DNA of 64,000 nt from Bacteroidota bacterium (GTDB lineage: Bacteria; Bacteroidota; Bacteroidia; AKYH767-A; OLB10). Positions 28,611 to 38,474 of this stretch are shown here, piece by piece; the stretch's first letter is position 1; each line of letters begins with the position of its first letter. The notes beneath the pieces are model-generated. The model was given only the letters and a program-made list of their open reading frames with translations. It was not told the DNA's origin and ran no database searches. The position numbers and the translations under genes are program-made. The stretch covers positions 248,001 to 312,000 of the forward strand of contig JADKJB010000001.1 of assembly GCA_016722525.1 (NCBI GenBank), written 5' to 3'.

Positions 28611-29594
28611 CTACAAACTGCTAATCACCGGCTGCATACTACCGGCCAATTTACCGTGGGTGGCATTCCTCAAAAAGCTGCCCCAGTTAAGATTGTTTTT
28701 GCCAGGCTCATGTTCTGTTGCTCTTCGTATAACCATCTCCGTTACTGCATTAAGCAACCAGTCGAAGTTATGCTGGCCTACCGAATCAGGATTTGCGTCT
28801 GGAGCGGGGTTAGTGAAGTCAATTGCATAAGGCACTCCATCGCGAATAGCAAACTCAATGGTGTTAATATCATACCCCAAAGCAGTATTGAGTTGTAACA
28901 CATACTCACGCATTTGATGCTTAAGACTTTCGGTTACATGCGGAAATTCGGCTACATATCTTTCATGATGAGGGTTGCGTGGCTCATAAGGCATAATGTG
29001 TACATCAGTGCCACCAATGCAATAGCAACGGAAGTAAGCGTCAAAAACTATTTCTTCCTGAAGCAACATCACCAATGAGCCTGTTTCCTGATGTTTAGCA
29101 TACAATTCCTCAGGATTTCTTAATTTATAAACATGTTTCCAGCCACCACCGGAATAGGGTTTCATATATGCCGGAAAACCGATGTGTGCAAATATTGTTT
29201 CCCAATCCAAAGGCATCATCATGTTACGAAATGAATTTTCATTAGTATCAGGAGGATGTTGGTTGGAGGGCAACAGAACGGTTTTGGGAACAGGTACACC
29301 CAACTGTTGTGCTACTACATTTGCGATAAGTTTTTCTTCTGTATCCAACCAAAACGGATTATTTAAAACAGCAGCTCCATAAGCAGCCGCACTTTTCACC
29401 CATGCCCTGTAAAATGGAACATCGTGTGAAATACGATCTATAATTACATCATAACCCGACGGCTCGCCCTGAACAAACTTGTCAATACGAATGATCTCTG
29501 CAACTAACCCTTGCTCATTCCTTGCGTTGATGCTTTCCACTAACGCCTGGGGAAAAATATTTTCCTGTCCGTGTAAAATTCCAATCTTTTTCAT
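28611..29594 (-). CDS. ATP-grasp ligase (RimK/D-Ala-D-Ala ligase-like)
   Basis: A 327-residue ATP-grasp protein. The N-terminal domain (KKIGILHGQENIFPQALVESIN) is a pre-ATP-grasp Rossmann-like unit. The ATP-binding part has FPAYMKPYSGGGWKHVYKL (conserved Lys and Gly-rich loop), LLQEEIVFDAYFRCYCIG, and the metal-binding TIEFAIRDGVPYAIDFTNPAPDANP near the end, where Glu, Asp and Asn ligands fall in the expected order. It should ligate a carboxylate to an amine. It sits 83 bp upstream of the GCS2 gene in the same direction. Confidence 0.88.
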   Translation of the reverse strand: MKKIGILHGQENIFPQALVESINARNEQGLVAEIIRIDKFVQGEPSGYDVIIDRISHDVPFYRAWVKSAAAYGAAVLNNPFWLDTEEKLIANVVAQQLGVPVPKTVLLPSNQHPPDTNENSFRNMMMPLDWETIFAHIGFPAYMKPYSGGGWKHVYKLRNPEELYAKHQETGSLVMLLQEEIVFDAYFRCYCIGGTDVHIMPYEPRNPHHERYVAEFPHVTESLKHQMREYVLQLNTALGYDINTIEFAIRDGVPYAIDFTNPAPDANPDSVGQHNFDWLLNAVTEMVIRRATEHEPGKNNLNWGSFLRNATHGKLAGSMQPVISSL

Positions 29595-29663
29595 TTTGTA
29601 TTTTTATAAATTTAAATTAATTTAACTTTTACTTCAACGACTTCAATAATCCGGAAAACTTAT

Positions 29664-30359
29664 TTAATTATTTAACATCATGCCTAAATATTTTGGAAAC
29701 ATTTCTCTCCATACAGGCCAATCGTGAGCAGCATCTTTTTGAACATCCAGAAAATGAGGTATCCCTTTCGCATGAAGCACATCAGAAAGTTTCACATTGG
29801 CATCCATACACATATCATCCGTTCCCGTGCCTAAAATCAAACCAATTTCTTTGATCCTGTGATCATCCAATCCCGGTAAAAAATCCGGTGGATTATTGAA
29901 ATACACATTCTCATCATAATAACCTTTCACTCTGTCGCGGATATCAAAGGCGCCGCCCATGTTAATTATGTATCCGGTCACTTCCGGATGACGTAAACCG
30001 AAATTAGTTGCATGATACGCGCCAAAACTACATCCTGCCAAAGCCACTTTATTGTGCCCTGACGCCACCATTGCCGGTTTAACTATTTCTTCCATCACAA
30101 ACCGATCATACAACACATGATTTCGGGCTCTATCGGAGGGATGCAATTTTTCATTGTACCACGAATCATTATCTATGCTGGCAGGAGTATATATTTGAAC
30201 GAGACCCTGGTTAACAAACCATGAAACAGAATCAATGAGATGAAAATCTTTATTTTGAGTAAAACTCCCCATCGAAGTAGGAAAAATAATTATTGGATAT
30301 CCCTTTTCTCCAAAAATAAGCATATCCATGTCTTTCCAAGAATCGGAGAATGCCAGCAT
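29664..30359 (-). CDS. alpha/beta-hydrolase esterase
   Basis: A 231-residue cytoplasmic esterase of the esterase-D-like group. The nucleophile elbow is ALAGCSFGAYHA (Ser in G-C-S-F-G), the acid is probably in GTGTDDMC, and the catalytic His is in AAHDWPVWREMFP near the C-terminus. There is no signal peptide. As the first gene of the minus-strand run, it may remove a blocking group or hydrolyse an ester in the metabolite made by the following ligases. Confidence 0.85.
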   Translation of the reverse strand: MLAFSDSWKDMDMLIFGEKGYPIIIFPTSMGSFTQNKDFHLIDSVSWFVNQGLVQIYTPASIDNDSWYNEKLHPSDRARNHVLYDRFVMEEIVKPAMVASGHNKVALAGCSFGAYHATNFGLRHPEVTGYIINMGGAFDIRDRVKGYYDENVYFNNPPDFLPGLDDHRIKEIGLILGTGTDDMCMDANVKLSDVLHAKGIPHFLDVQKDAAHDWPVWREMFPKYLGMMLNN

Positions 30360-30483
30360 TTATGTTGTTCTTTCACAATATTTCTTTTTTTCAAATATAC
30401 TAAAAAGGTATATTGTTACAAATATTGAAAAGTTTATTGCCATCTTTGCTATATAATATAGAAAAAAAACGCCCCTTGCTGAA

Positions 30484-31341
30484 GTGAAAACAAGAAAAGA
30501 AGTTCCTGATAATCAAGGTTTAAAGTCGTTTGTTACCAGACAAAAAATAAATATTTATTCCTCGTTTTTAAAACGAGTCGTGCAAGTCCAACTACTTGCT
30601 TTTGAGGACGGTAAGAAAGTTGGAAAAAGAGGGTTGTTGTTACTCAATGATGGCCAGGATCTTGAAAAATTAGAATTAGAAAAAACATTACGTCAATTTG
30701 CTGCTTCAGGTACTACCATACCATTTATAGTAGTAGCCATTTCAGCTGGTGAACGAAAAAGCGAATATGGTGTTTCAGGTAGCCCTGACTACCTGGGACG
30801 GGGCAATAAAGCCCATCTTTATGAAGATTTTATCATTCATGAACTTTTGCCTTGGATCAAATCGCATACCGGACATGCTTACACCCCTGAATTGACTGCT
30901 TTTGCAGGATGTTCTTTAGGTGGGTTATCAGCTCTGGATGTTGCCATTTCGAACCCGCATCACTTTGGAATGGTTGGGGTTTTCAGTGGCTCAATTTGGT
31001 GGCGCAGTAAAGGATATGAGGAGGGCTATACCGACAATGACCGTATTATTTTAAGCAAATTGAAAGAGTTAAATCTTGCAAATCATTTTCGCTGCTGGTT
31101 AATGGCAGGGACAAACGATGAAAAAAATGATCGCAACAGAAGTGGAATTATTGATGCCGTTGAAGACACCCTCGATCTTTTCGAATTGTTACATAAAAAA
31201 ATGACCACACCTATTGATCGTCTGACTCTTCGAATTATTGATGGAGGAAATCACAACCCGGCAACATGGGCCAGTCACTTTCCTGATTTTCTTCATACCG
31301 CATTTAATAAACAGATGCATCCTCAACATAAAAAAAAGTAA
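30484..31341 (+). CDS. alpha/beta-hydrolase esterase, divergent partner
   Basis: A 285-residue esterase starting with a GTG. Key parts: a GLLLLNDGQDLEKL strand, FIVVAISAGERKSEYG, the nucleophile elbow FAGCSLGGLSALD, GTNDEKND as likely acid region, and GGNHNPATWASHFPDFL with the catalytic His. It belongs to the same broad esterase-D group as the gene at 29664-30359 but the two are clearly different. It is transcribed away from the amidoligase run across a 124-bp gap and probably shares its promoter region. Confidence 0.85.
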   Translation: MKTRKEVPDNQGLKSFVTRQKINIYSSFLKRVVQVQLLAFEDGKKVGKRGLLLLNDGQDLEKLELEKTLRQFAASGTTIPFIVVAISAGERKSEYGVSGSPDYLGRGNKAHLYEDFIIHELLPWIKSHTGHAYTPELTAFAGCSLGGLSALDVAISNPHHFGMVGVFSGSIWWRSKGYEEGYTDNDRIILSKLKELNLANHFRCWLMAGTNDEKNDRNRSGIIDAVEDTLDLFELLHKKMTTPIDRLTLRIIDGGNHNPATWASHFPDFLHTAFNKQMHPQHKKK

Positions 31342-31404
31342 ATTAGCAACTCTCATTTGTTAAAACATTTTTACTTAGGAAACATAAAATACAATTTTTT
31401 ATAG

Positions 31405-31433
31405 GACTCTATTTCTATTTTCGAAATAGAGTC
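31405..31433. repeat. perfect 11-bp inverted repeat (hairpin)
   Basis: gactctatttc at 31405-31415 pairs with its exact complement at 31423-31433 around a 7-base loop. No T-run follows on either strand, so it is not a standard terminator; it lies 60 bp after the esterase stop and may stabilise that transcript's end. Confidence 0.6.
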
Positions 31434-31556
31434 TGTCTAGAATCCTTGAACCATGTTAAAAGTATGAAGAGTAAGAATTTTGATTGTGCCACTTAAGTTT
31501 AAACTGACCAATTCCATAAAGTCATCTCAGTCAATTGCAGCATGATTAAAAAAGCA

Positions 31557-31700
31557 TTAAACTTCAGGCTTACAATTTGTGAAACCAAAATAAATCAAAA
31601 AACCAACTGCCAATTCTTCAAAAGTATTTGCCATTTCCATTTTAGCAGAAATAGCCATGAAGCAAAACAAAATGGCAGTATTTCGAAATGAAACCTTCAT
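31557..31700 (-). CDS. possible small secreted/membrane peptide (47 aa, weak)
   Basis: An ATG-started frame on the minus strand with a basic start, a hydrophobic stretch (AILFCFMAISA) and a second hydrophobic segment (LAVGFLIYFGF), ending TNCKPEV. There is no obvious ribosome site or family match. It may be chance or the remnant of a signal peptide. Confidence 0.2.
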   Translation of the reverse strand: MKVSFRNTAILFCFMAISAKMEMANTFEELAVGFLIYFGFTNCKPEV

Positions 31701-31847
31701 GTTTTAGCCTGAAGTATTTAATTTAGATTCCAGGGAACCAATTGCGCTATTGAATTGTTATTAAAGCCACTCTGAAATATCAGTTCTCGTATAACTTAAT
31801 TAAACCATTGACATTTAATAATATCTACTCCACAGACTACTCTTTTG

Positions 31848-31855
31848 TACCTTTG
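31848..31855 (+). promoter_or_regulatory. -7 promoter box (TACCTTTG) of the TonB-linked gene
   Basis: TACCTTTG, an exact TAnnTTTG match, lies 22 bp before the ATG at 31878. The -33 region is not convincing. The same octamer is seen before cysC and before the glycogen-synthase-like gene. Confidence 0.5.
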
Positions 31856-31877
31856 CAACAAAAATTTACCATTCCAA

Positions 31878-34332
31878 ATGAAAATTCGATATTTACTTCC
31901 CCTGATTTTATTTTCGATACTTTTTTCGAAGCTTCAGGCGCAACAGCCCACAACATTATTCACTGTTAAGGGCAAGGTTTTAGATGAATCGACCCAAAAG
32001 CCATTGGAATTCGCTACTGTAGTGCTTAAACGACTTAAAGATTCTACTTTGGTTTCAGGCACCATCACCACCGTTAGTGGTGAATTTAAAATCACAGATT
32101 TGCCTCCCGGAGGTTACAGCATTGAGATTGCTTTCATTGGTTACCAAAAATACACCAATCGAGTACTACTTAAACCACAGGGAAGTGCTCCGGTAAATGA
32201 TCTTGGTGTAATAAAATGAAACTCTCTGCCACGATGCTCGAAGGCGCAGAAATTTCAGCTGACAAAAGCTTCGTAATTAATAACATCGATAAAAAACATA
32301 CAATACAGAACAACTTGCCGTATCATCAGGAGGAAATGTTAATGATGTGTTGCAAAATATTCCGAGCGTGGAGCTGGATCAGGATGGAAATGTGAGTCTG
32401 CGCGGAAATGAAAACGTTACTATTTTAATTGATGGCAGACCTTCCGGACTGACAGGATCAGGCGGAAAATCTTTACTTGAATCCATCCCTGCTTCAGCAA
32501 TCGAAAAGGTGGAAGTTATTACCAACCCATCCGCAAAATACGATCCCGATGGGATTTCAGGCATCATCAACATCATCACTAAAAAAAATAAACTTCAGGG
32601 TTTTACCGGAAACATTGGCGCTAACACCAGTTTCGAAAACCGATACGGAGCTAATTTAAGTTTGAATTTCAGGAAAGGAAAATGGAACTTCTTTTCAAAT
32701 TATGCTTTTACGAAAGATGTAAGACTCAGTACAGGAGATTCCTACAACGAAACTTATTTTAATTCTATCACCAGCATTCGTGTACAAGACGAACAAGGTC
32801 AAAACGATCGGATCGGACACAATATAAAATTTGGAACCGATGTAAATATTGATGATCGCAACACTCTTTCGGCAAGTGCCTTATTCAACACCGGGAAAAA
32901 TGAAAGCTATGAGTCCATCGACTACACGCTTTCCGATAATATTAATTTTACCGATAGTCTTTATACCAGAAATACGAATGGGGATTCTAAAAATCAAAAC
33001 CTCGATTTTGATATGGCTTTTAAACATTATTTTAAGTCGGAAGGTCGTATCCTGAATATTCAGGGTACGGGATCAATGGATAAAAGTGATGAAAATAATG
33101 AGTATGATCAACTCGGATACATCGATGAAGTTACTCCCGTACCTTTTCCTCCTTCCATCGAAAGAGATAATTCAAAAAGCGACAATAAAATTTATACAGC
33201 TTCTGCAGATTATGAACATCCGATAGGAAAAAATAAAAAATTTGAATCGGGCTATAAAAGCACTTTTCGAAATTACGATACCGATTTAAACTATGAAACC
33301 CTGGATCCTTCAACAGGTCAATTTTTAAATGACACCACACGAACCAATCAATTTATTTATAATGATCAATTGCATGCCCTTTATGCCCAATACCGGCAAA
33401 GCATAAAAAAGTTTGGTTACCAATTAGGGATAAGAAGTGAATATGCAACAACTGAATCGGAGTTGGTAACTACCAATGAAATATACAGCAAAGATTATTT
33501 TTCAATTTTCCCGAGTGCTTTTTTAACGTTTAAGCCGGATGAAAAATCGCAGTTAAAGGCAACTTATAGCCGAAGAATTAACAGGCCCAGAAAACAACAA
33601 CTGAATCCCTTTACCGATTATGAAGATCCTCTCAATATCCGAAAAGGGAATCCATATCTTGACCCTGAGTATACCGATAGCTATGAACTGGAATACAGCA
33701 GATTTATTGGCAAATTTTCAACCACTGCAACAGGCTACTATCGACTTACAAACGATTACATTCAGCGCTATCGTCAGGTAACTCCTGATGGGGTTACCGT
33801 AACCACATTTGAAAATCTTGCTCAGGCTCAAAACTATGGTGTTGAGTTAATTTTAAACGGCAGTGTTTATAAATGGTGGAACATTACTTTGAGTACCAAC
33901 ATGTACCAGAATGTGTTAGATGCTACCAACCTGGAAGCTAATTTAAATTCATCGTCATTTGCCATTTCCGGAAGAATATTTACTACCATAAAATTTCCTT
34001 ATAAAACCGAATTGCAATTCACCTATTTTTATCGGGCTCCTATGAAAGTGACTCAGGGAACTATGAAAGATATGCAAATGATGACTATTGCAGTTACTAA
34101 AAAAGTACTTAAAGATAAGGGCACTGTTTCCGCACGGTTATCCGATCCTTTTGATGTTCAACGATTTGGATTTGAATTTGAAGGAACTAACTACTACCAG
34201 AATTTTACGCGCAAACGCCAAAGTCGAATTTTAACCATCTCCTTTACTTACCGTTTTGGTGAATTAAAGGACCGCGATTCAAGGCAGCGCCGCGATCCGG
34301 GTCCAAGAGATGATATGGACTTCGAGGGTTAA
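31878..34332 (+). CDS. TonB-linked outer-membrane beta-barrel protein (two frameshifts)
   Basis: An outer-membrane receptor of about 818 residues. It starts with a signal peptide ending in SKLQAQ, then a carboxypeptidase-regulatory-like domain (FTVKGKVLDESTQKPLEFATVVLKRL, about 25-110), a TonB-plug region (VNDVLQNIPSVELDQDGNVSLRGNENVTILIDGRPSGL), and an outer-membrane beta-barrel of the OMP_b-brl_3 type with aromatic strand ends (for example GYYRLTNDYIQRYRQV) up to ILTISFTYRFG. Frame breaks at about 32217 (one T) and in the A6 run 32291-32296 (one A) separate the first domain from the rest. A Pro/Arg/Asp-rich tail follows the last strand. Substrate unknown; no SusD partner is next to it. Confidence 0.9.
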
Positions 34333-34466
34333 ATTGAATTGGTAATTTTAATCTCATTGCTGTGTGCTCAACTATCTGGCACCTTTGATTCAGATTTATT
34401 GAAGTTGAACAATTTGCTTTTAAAAATTTAATGCTTACTATTGTAACTGACTTTAATGTTATTCCA

Positions 34467-35702
34467 ATGAAATCAACTAAGTTATTTATTACATTTATTT
34501 GCTTATTGAATAGCAATTTGATCTCTAGCCAAAGTTTTACTGTTACCAACTCACAATCGCCTGCTCAACTTGTTGGAAGTCTTACAGGATCCGGCTTGGT
34601 CACAACAAATATAACCGGCCAGATTTCAAATGTGTCTGCTGGTAGTTTTGTAAGTACTGGTGTACAAGGATTTTCTTTCCAAAATGGCATACTGCTTTCA
34701 ACAGGAGAATTGACCAATATTTTGGGACCTGCTTCCTATCATAACTCCACTGACCTGGGAATGCCGGGAAGCGTTTTGTTAGATGCATTAGTTACGCCAC
34801 AACTTTCTCAAGACGCACAGATACTTTCATTCGACTTTCAGGCATATTCCGATTCTGTGGAATTTAATTTTGTTTTTAGTTCCGAAGAGTACAATGATTA
34901 TACGAACACTTCATTTAATGATATATTTGGATTTTTTGTTACAGGTCCCGGGTATAGTCCCAATACAAATGTTGCCCTTATACCGGGAACAACAACTCCT
35001 ATTTCCATAAACAATGTTAACAACGGTGGACCTGCATCCGGCACTGCCACCGGCCCATGTTTAAATTGTGCTTACTATATTGATAACGTCAATACAAATG
35101 CAGTTGGACTAAGTCATGATGGCTATACCGTTACAATGAAAATAAAATTTCCTGTCTGGCCTTGCTCCTCTTATCATTTTGAAATTGCCCTTGCGGATGT
35201 AAGTGATGGTATTTTTGATTCTGCAGTGATGTTTGAATCAAACAGTTTTCTGGCATGCCCGGTGATGCAACCTTTTCAAAATGGAATTCCTGCTAGCGAT
35301 ACTACATACATTTGTGCAGGTGGTATGTTGAAACTAAAAGCACCCGATGCCGCTAATTATGTCTGGAATAACGGAGACACGACACAATCGATAACTATTA
35401 CTCAACCCGGGTCCTATCAATTTTATATTAATGTTGGAAGTTGTTATAGTTTTTCCAACAACATTCAAGTTGTTCAGCAAGGAGCTATTCAAACTCCTGT
35501 AATCAGTCAATCGGGAACTCAACTTATTTCCTCTTTACTACCCACTCCAGGAATTACTTATCAATGGAATTTAAATGGAATTCCTATTGCAGGTGCCACT
35601 CAAAACACGTTGAAAAAAAATATACCCTCCGGATTGTATTTACTTAGCTTATCAAATAATTCCTATCAACATATAATTTACAAAATAATTGTTGTTGATT
35701 AA
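34467..35702 (+). CDS. choice-of-anchor-L domain secreted protein
   Basis: A 411-residue exported protein (signal peptide about 1-22, MKSTKLFITFICLLNSNLIS). Residues about 25-270 match the choice-of-anchor-L domain: LVGSLTGSGLVTTNITG, GILLSTGELTNILGP, FDFQAYSDSVEFNFVFSSEEYNDY, and FEIALADVSDGIFDSAVMFE. A PKD/Ig-like part with ICAGGMLKLKAPDAANYVWNNGDTTQSITITQPGSYQF follows. The C-terminus (GLYLLSLSNNSYQHIIYKIIVVD) looks like a short, weak sorting-domain end instead of a full T9SS tail. The frame also opens at 34431, but the signal peptide sets the start at 34467. Confidence 0.85.
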   Translation: MKSTKLFITFICLLNSNLISSQSFTVTNSQSPAQLVGSLTGSGLVTTNITGQISNVSAGSFVSTGVQGFSFQNGILLSTGELTNILGPASYHNSTDLGMPGSVLLDALVTPQLSQDAQILSFDFQAYSDSVEFNFVFSSEEYNDYTNTSFNDIFGFFVTGPGYSPNTNVALIPGTTTPISINNVNNGGPASGTATGPCLNCAYYIDNVNTNAVGLSHDGYTVTMKIKFPVWPCSSYHFEIALADVSDGIFDSAVMFESNSFLACPVMQPFQNGIPASDTTYICAGGMLKLKAPDAANYVWNNGDTTQSITITQPGSYQFYINVGSCYSFSNNIQVVQQGAIQTPVISQSGTQLISSLLPTPGITYQWNLNGIPIAGATQNTLKKNIPSGLYLLSLSNNSYQHIIYKIIVVD

Positions 35703-35782
35703 AAAAGCAAGCTATTTTTAAGTAAAAAATTATTGCTGTTTTCTCTGAATCAGAAGTACACTTTTGAGGAATTTTTGTAACA

Positions 35783-35932
35783 GTGCCACTTGCGAGTCTG
35801 ATAAATTTCTGCAATTCAACAAATTATTCAATTTACAATTCACTTGGATCATTAGTTGGCACCGGTGAAATACTATCCGGTGAAATACAACATGTTTGGG
35901 TTTCAAATCCCGGCATTTTCATATTATTTTGA
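35783..35932 (+). pseudogene. decayed fragment of a T9SS sorting domain
   Basis: A 49-codon stretch reading IYNSLGSLVGTGEI, LSGEIQHVWV and NPGIFIL closely resembles the last two-thirds of a type A T9SS C-terminal domain, but has no gene in front of it. A T4 run at 35927-35930 would, with one T added, extend it by about ten residues. It lies in the 348-bp gap between the choice-of-anchor-L gene and radA; otherwise that gap holds nothing recognisable. Confidence 0.55.
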
Positions 35933-36050
35933 AGACAGCCCTGCAACAATCGATCGTTAAAAAATTAGTGATTCAGTAGCTTTTTCAAAAACTATTTGCA
36001 AAGGTGCTAAACGTAAATGGATGGATCAGAAGGAAAAATCTTCCGGTGAT

Positions 36051-37436
36051 TTAACTAAACAAGGCACGAAAAACCTCTTCCACCTTTCCAACAGGCACTA
36101 ATTCAATATTGCCGAATGTTTTTTTATCGCTCCCTTGCAGATTGTATTTGGAAAAAAATATTTTTTCAAAACCCATCTTAGCAGCCTCTTTAATGCGTTG
36201 ATCTATTCGGTTAACCGGTCTGATCTCACCACTTAACCCTACCTCACCGGCGAAGCAAACTCTTGTAGGTAAGGCAATATCTTCACTCGATGATAGAATT
36301 GCACAAATCACAGCCAGATCAATTGCCGGATCTTCCACACGAAGACCTCCGGCAATATTTAAAAAAACATCTTTGGCTGCCAACCGAAACCCACAACGTT
36401 TTTCCAATACAGCCAGCAACATACTAAGTCTTCGCAAATCAAATCCTGTTGACGAACGTTGAGGCGTTCCATAGACAGCAGAACTGACTAATGCTTGCAC
36501 TTCAATCAATAAAGGGCGCAAACCTTCCATAGTACAAGCAATTGCAATGCCGCTCAGATTTTCATCAATATGCGACAATAACACCTCAGAGGGATTCGGA
36601 ACTTCAGCCAGGCCAGTGCCGCTCATTTCATAAATTCCTATTTCACTAGTTGAACCAAAGCGATTTTTTGTCGATCGAAGTATTCGGTAAACATGATGCC
36701 TGTCGCCCTCAAATTGCAAAACAGTATCCACCATATGCTCCAGCACCTTCGGTCCGGCAATGGAACCATCTTTAGTAATATGCCCGATTAAAAAAACCGG
36801 AGTAGCTGTTTCTTTAGCAAACTTCAGTAAATCACCTGCACAACCACGAATTTGTGAAACTGTTCCCGGAGTCGATTCAATATCCGGAGAAAATAAGGTC
36901 TGAATAGAATCAATTATTACCAGATCCGGCTTCACGGATTCAATATGCCTGAAAATAGCTTGAGTATTTGTTTCTGTGAGTATATAGCAATCGGTATTGG
37001 CATGTCCTATTCGCATCGCTCTGATGCTGATTTGTTGTTCGCTCTCTTCTCCTGAAACATACAACACCTTCATCCCTTTAGCACGCATGGCAATTTGCAG
37101 CATAAGGGTTGATTTACCAATACCCGGCTCGCCGCCTACCAGTACCAAAGCACCCGGAACTAAACCCCCTCCTAAAACCCGGTTTAATTCTTTACCGGGA
37201 AGGGTGGTGCGAATCAATTTGTCGGGTGCTATTTCTCCCAGTAATTGGGGCACTGCTTGCCGGCCTATCGAATCTCCTTTTCCTGAAGATCTCCATGCAG
37301 GGATTTGTGATGGAGACGTAGAAACCACTTCTTCAACAAAAGTATTCCATTCATTGCAAGAGGGGCATTTGCCTACCCAGCGTGCAGAAGGCGCGCCACA
37401 ATTCTGACAGAAAAAAGTAGTTTTAACTTTTGCCAT
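36051..37436 (-). CDS. radA: DNA repair protein RadA
   Basis: A 461-residue RecA-like helicase that promotes branch migration in recombination repair. It has the N-terminal C4 zinc finger (CQNCG then CPSCNEW, residues 9-30), the Walker A loop GGEPGIGKST (about 101-110), the RadA-specific KNRFG motif, and a C-terminal Lon-like domain (SSSEDIALPTRVCFAGEVGLSGEIRPV). All parts and the length are normal for the family. The next gene upstream on the minus strand ends 11 bp before... that is, the small lipoprotein gene begins upstream at 37908 and ends at 37448, just before the radA ATG, so they may be co-transcribed. Confidence 0.97.
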   Translation of the reverse strand: MAKVKTTFFCQNCGAPSARWVGKCPSCNEWNTFVEEVVSTSPSQIPAWRSSGKGDSIGRQAVPQLLGEIAPDKLIRTTLPGKELNRVLGGGLVPGALVLVGGEPGIGKSTLMLQIAMRAKGMKVLYVSGEESEQQISIRAMRIGHANTDCYILTETNTQAIFRHIESVKPDLVIIDSIQTLFSPDIESTPGTVSQIRGCAGDLLKFAKETATPVFLIGHITKDGSIAGPKVLEHMVDTVLQFEGDRHHVYRILRSTKNRFGSTSEIGIYEMSGTGLAEVPNPSEVLLSHIDENLSGIAIACTMEGLRPLLIEVQALVSSAVYGTPQRSSTGFDLRRLSMLLAVLEKRCGFRLAAKDVFLNIAGGLRVEDPAIDLAVICAILSSSEDIALPTRVCFAGEVGLSGEIRPVNRIDQRIKEAAKMGFEKIFFSKYNLQGSDKKTFGNIELVPVGKVEEVFRALFS

Positions 37437-37447
37437 GAAGAAAAGAA

Positions 37448-37908
37448 TTACTTGATCTTATAAAATTCAAGTTGCAAAACCGTGTTGCTGGTCGGATCAT
37501 CAGTAGCTAAATACAACACGTCGTTATCCAAAGTAACGAATTCCCATTTGTCAATAAATTTTGCAGTATCCCCATAAACTAATTGAAACTTTAAGAAAGC
37601 TTTAAAAGTTTTAGCGTCAAGGGTGAACTTTGTATAAATGTTAGTGTCTTGATTGTCGGCAATTGTTGAATCAGGAGAACCATCATCATACAAATCAGGT
37701 GGATTATCTTTTCGGAAAACCGTGTACAATTTGTCATCGGTAAAAATCCATTGTTCCTGATAGTGAATGGCGGTGTCTCCCAAAATTCACGTTGCCATGT
37801 TCCTTGCAATTCCTTTTTCATTTTTTTCTCAGAACGCAAAAACATATTGTCTTCACAGGAAGAAAAAAACAGCACAACTAAAACGAATAAAAACAGGTTC
37901 CTCCACAT
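37448..37908 (-). CDS. small lipoprotein of unknown function (one frameshift)
   Basis: A 153-residue lipoprotein after adding one C in the C3 run at 37779-37781 (a G on the coding strand). The signal peptide MWRNLFLFVLVVLFFSSC ends in a lipobox Cys18. The mature part (LQGTWQREFW, IHYQEQWIFTDDKLYTVFR, LYLATDDPTSNTVLQLEFYKIK) has the alternating pattern of a lipocalin-like beta-barrel. No family is recognised. Unrepaired, it appears as two overlapping short frames. Confidence 0.7.
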
Positions 37909-37976
37909 AACATTATTGGTAACAGAACAAAGTTAAAGAGAAATTATCATGAATTTTGCCACTTTTGAAATATATT

Positions 37977-38474
37977 TCAACTTGAACTATCTCTGATTTT
38001 ACGCTCAATAGCACTTGTAGAATAACCCGGAACATAATCAATAGTGCTTATTTCACCTCCTTTGGCTTTCACAATATCATACCCTACAATGTCTTCCACT
38101 TTATAATCACCACATTTCACAAGAATATCGGGCTGAACAATTTTAATAAGTTCAAATGGAGTGTCCTCATTAAAAAGTATGACTCCGTTAATAAAAAAAA
38201 GCGATGCCATTATGTGCAGCCTCGAGTTTTCATTATTTAGCGGCCGGTGGGGGCCTTTGAGTTTCGAAACCGATGCATCCGAATTTAAACCTACAATTAA
38301 TATGTTGCCTAAAGAGGCTGCTTTTGATAAATAATCAATATGACCCAAATGCAATAAATCAAAGCATCCATTAGTAAAAACTATTTTCTTATCAGCAAAT
38401 CGCCAAAAAGACAAAGCCTTTTCCAGTGTTTTTAAATTGAAGATTTTTCTTTCAATTAACTCCTGCTTGTTCAT
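37977..38474 (-). CDS. rfaE2: D-glycero-beta-D-manno-heptose 1-phosphate adenylyltransferase
   Basis: A 165-residue nucleotidyltransferase that makes ADP-heptose for lipopolysaccharide core. It has the cytidylyltransferase HxGH motif in LLHLGH (His42 and His45) after VFTNGCFDLL, VGLNSDASVSKLKGPHRPLN, and the C-terminal VPGYSTSAIERKI (STS motif). It is a stand-alone form, in contrast to the fused HldE. The start at 38474 overlaps the end of the upstream membrane-protein gene by 23 bases; an in-frame ATG at 38495 is possible but less likely. No heptose kinase is in view. Confidence 0.9.
   Translation of the reverse strand: MNKQELIERKIFNLKTLEKALSFWRFADKKIVFTNGCFDLLHLGHIDYLSKAASLGNILIVGLNSDASVSKLKGPHRPLNNENSRLHIMASLFFINGVILFNEDTPFELIKIVQPDILVKCGDYKVEDIVGYDIVKAKGGEISTIDYVPGYSTSAIERKIRDSSS

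Larger units (their letters stand above)
31342..31877. other. long intergenic region with one perfect hairpin and a possible small ORF
   Basis: More than 500 bp between the esterase and the TonB-linked gene. It contains a perfect 11-bp inverted repeat (31405-31433), a weak 47-codon ORF on the minus strand (31557-31700) and a TACCTTTG promoter box (31848-31855). I see no RNA gene. Confidence 0.5.

Noticed and set aside
27355..29594. Glutathione biosynthesis (GshA plus GshB)
   Set aside because: The neighbouring GATase1, second ligase and esterases do not belong to that pathway, and the ATP-grasp gene does not show GshB-specific features.
36997..37407. Plus-strand ORF opposite radA
   Set aside because: It is the antisense shadow of the conserved RadA coding sequence.
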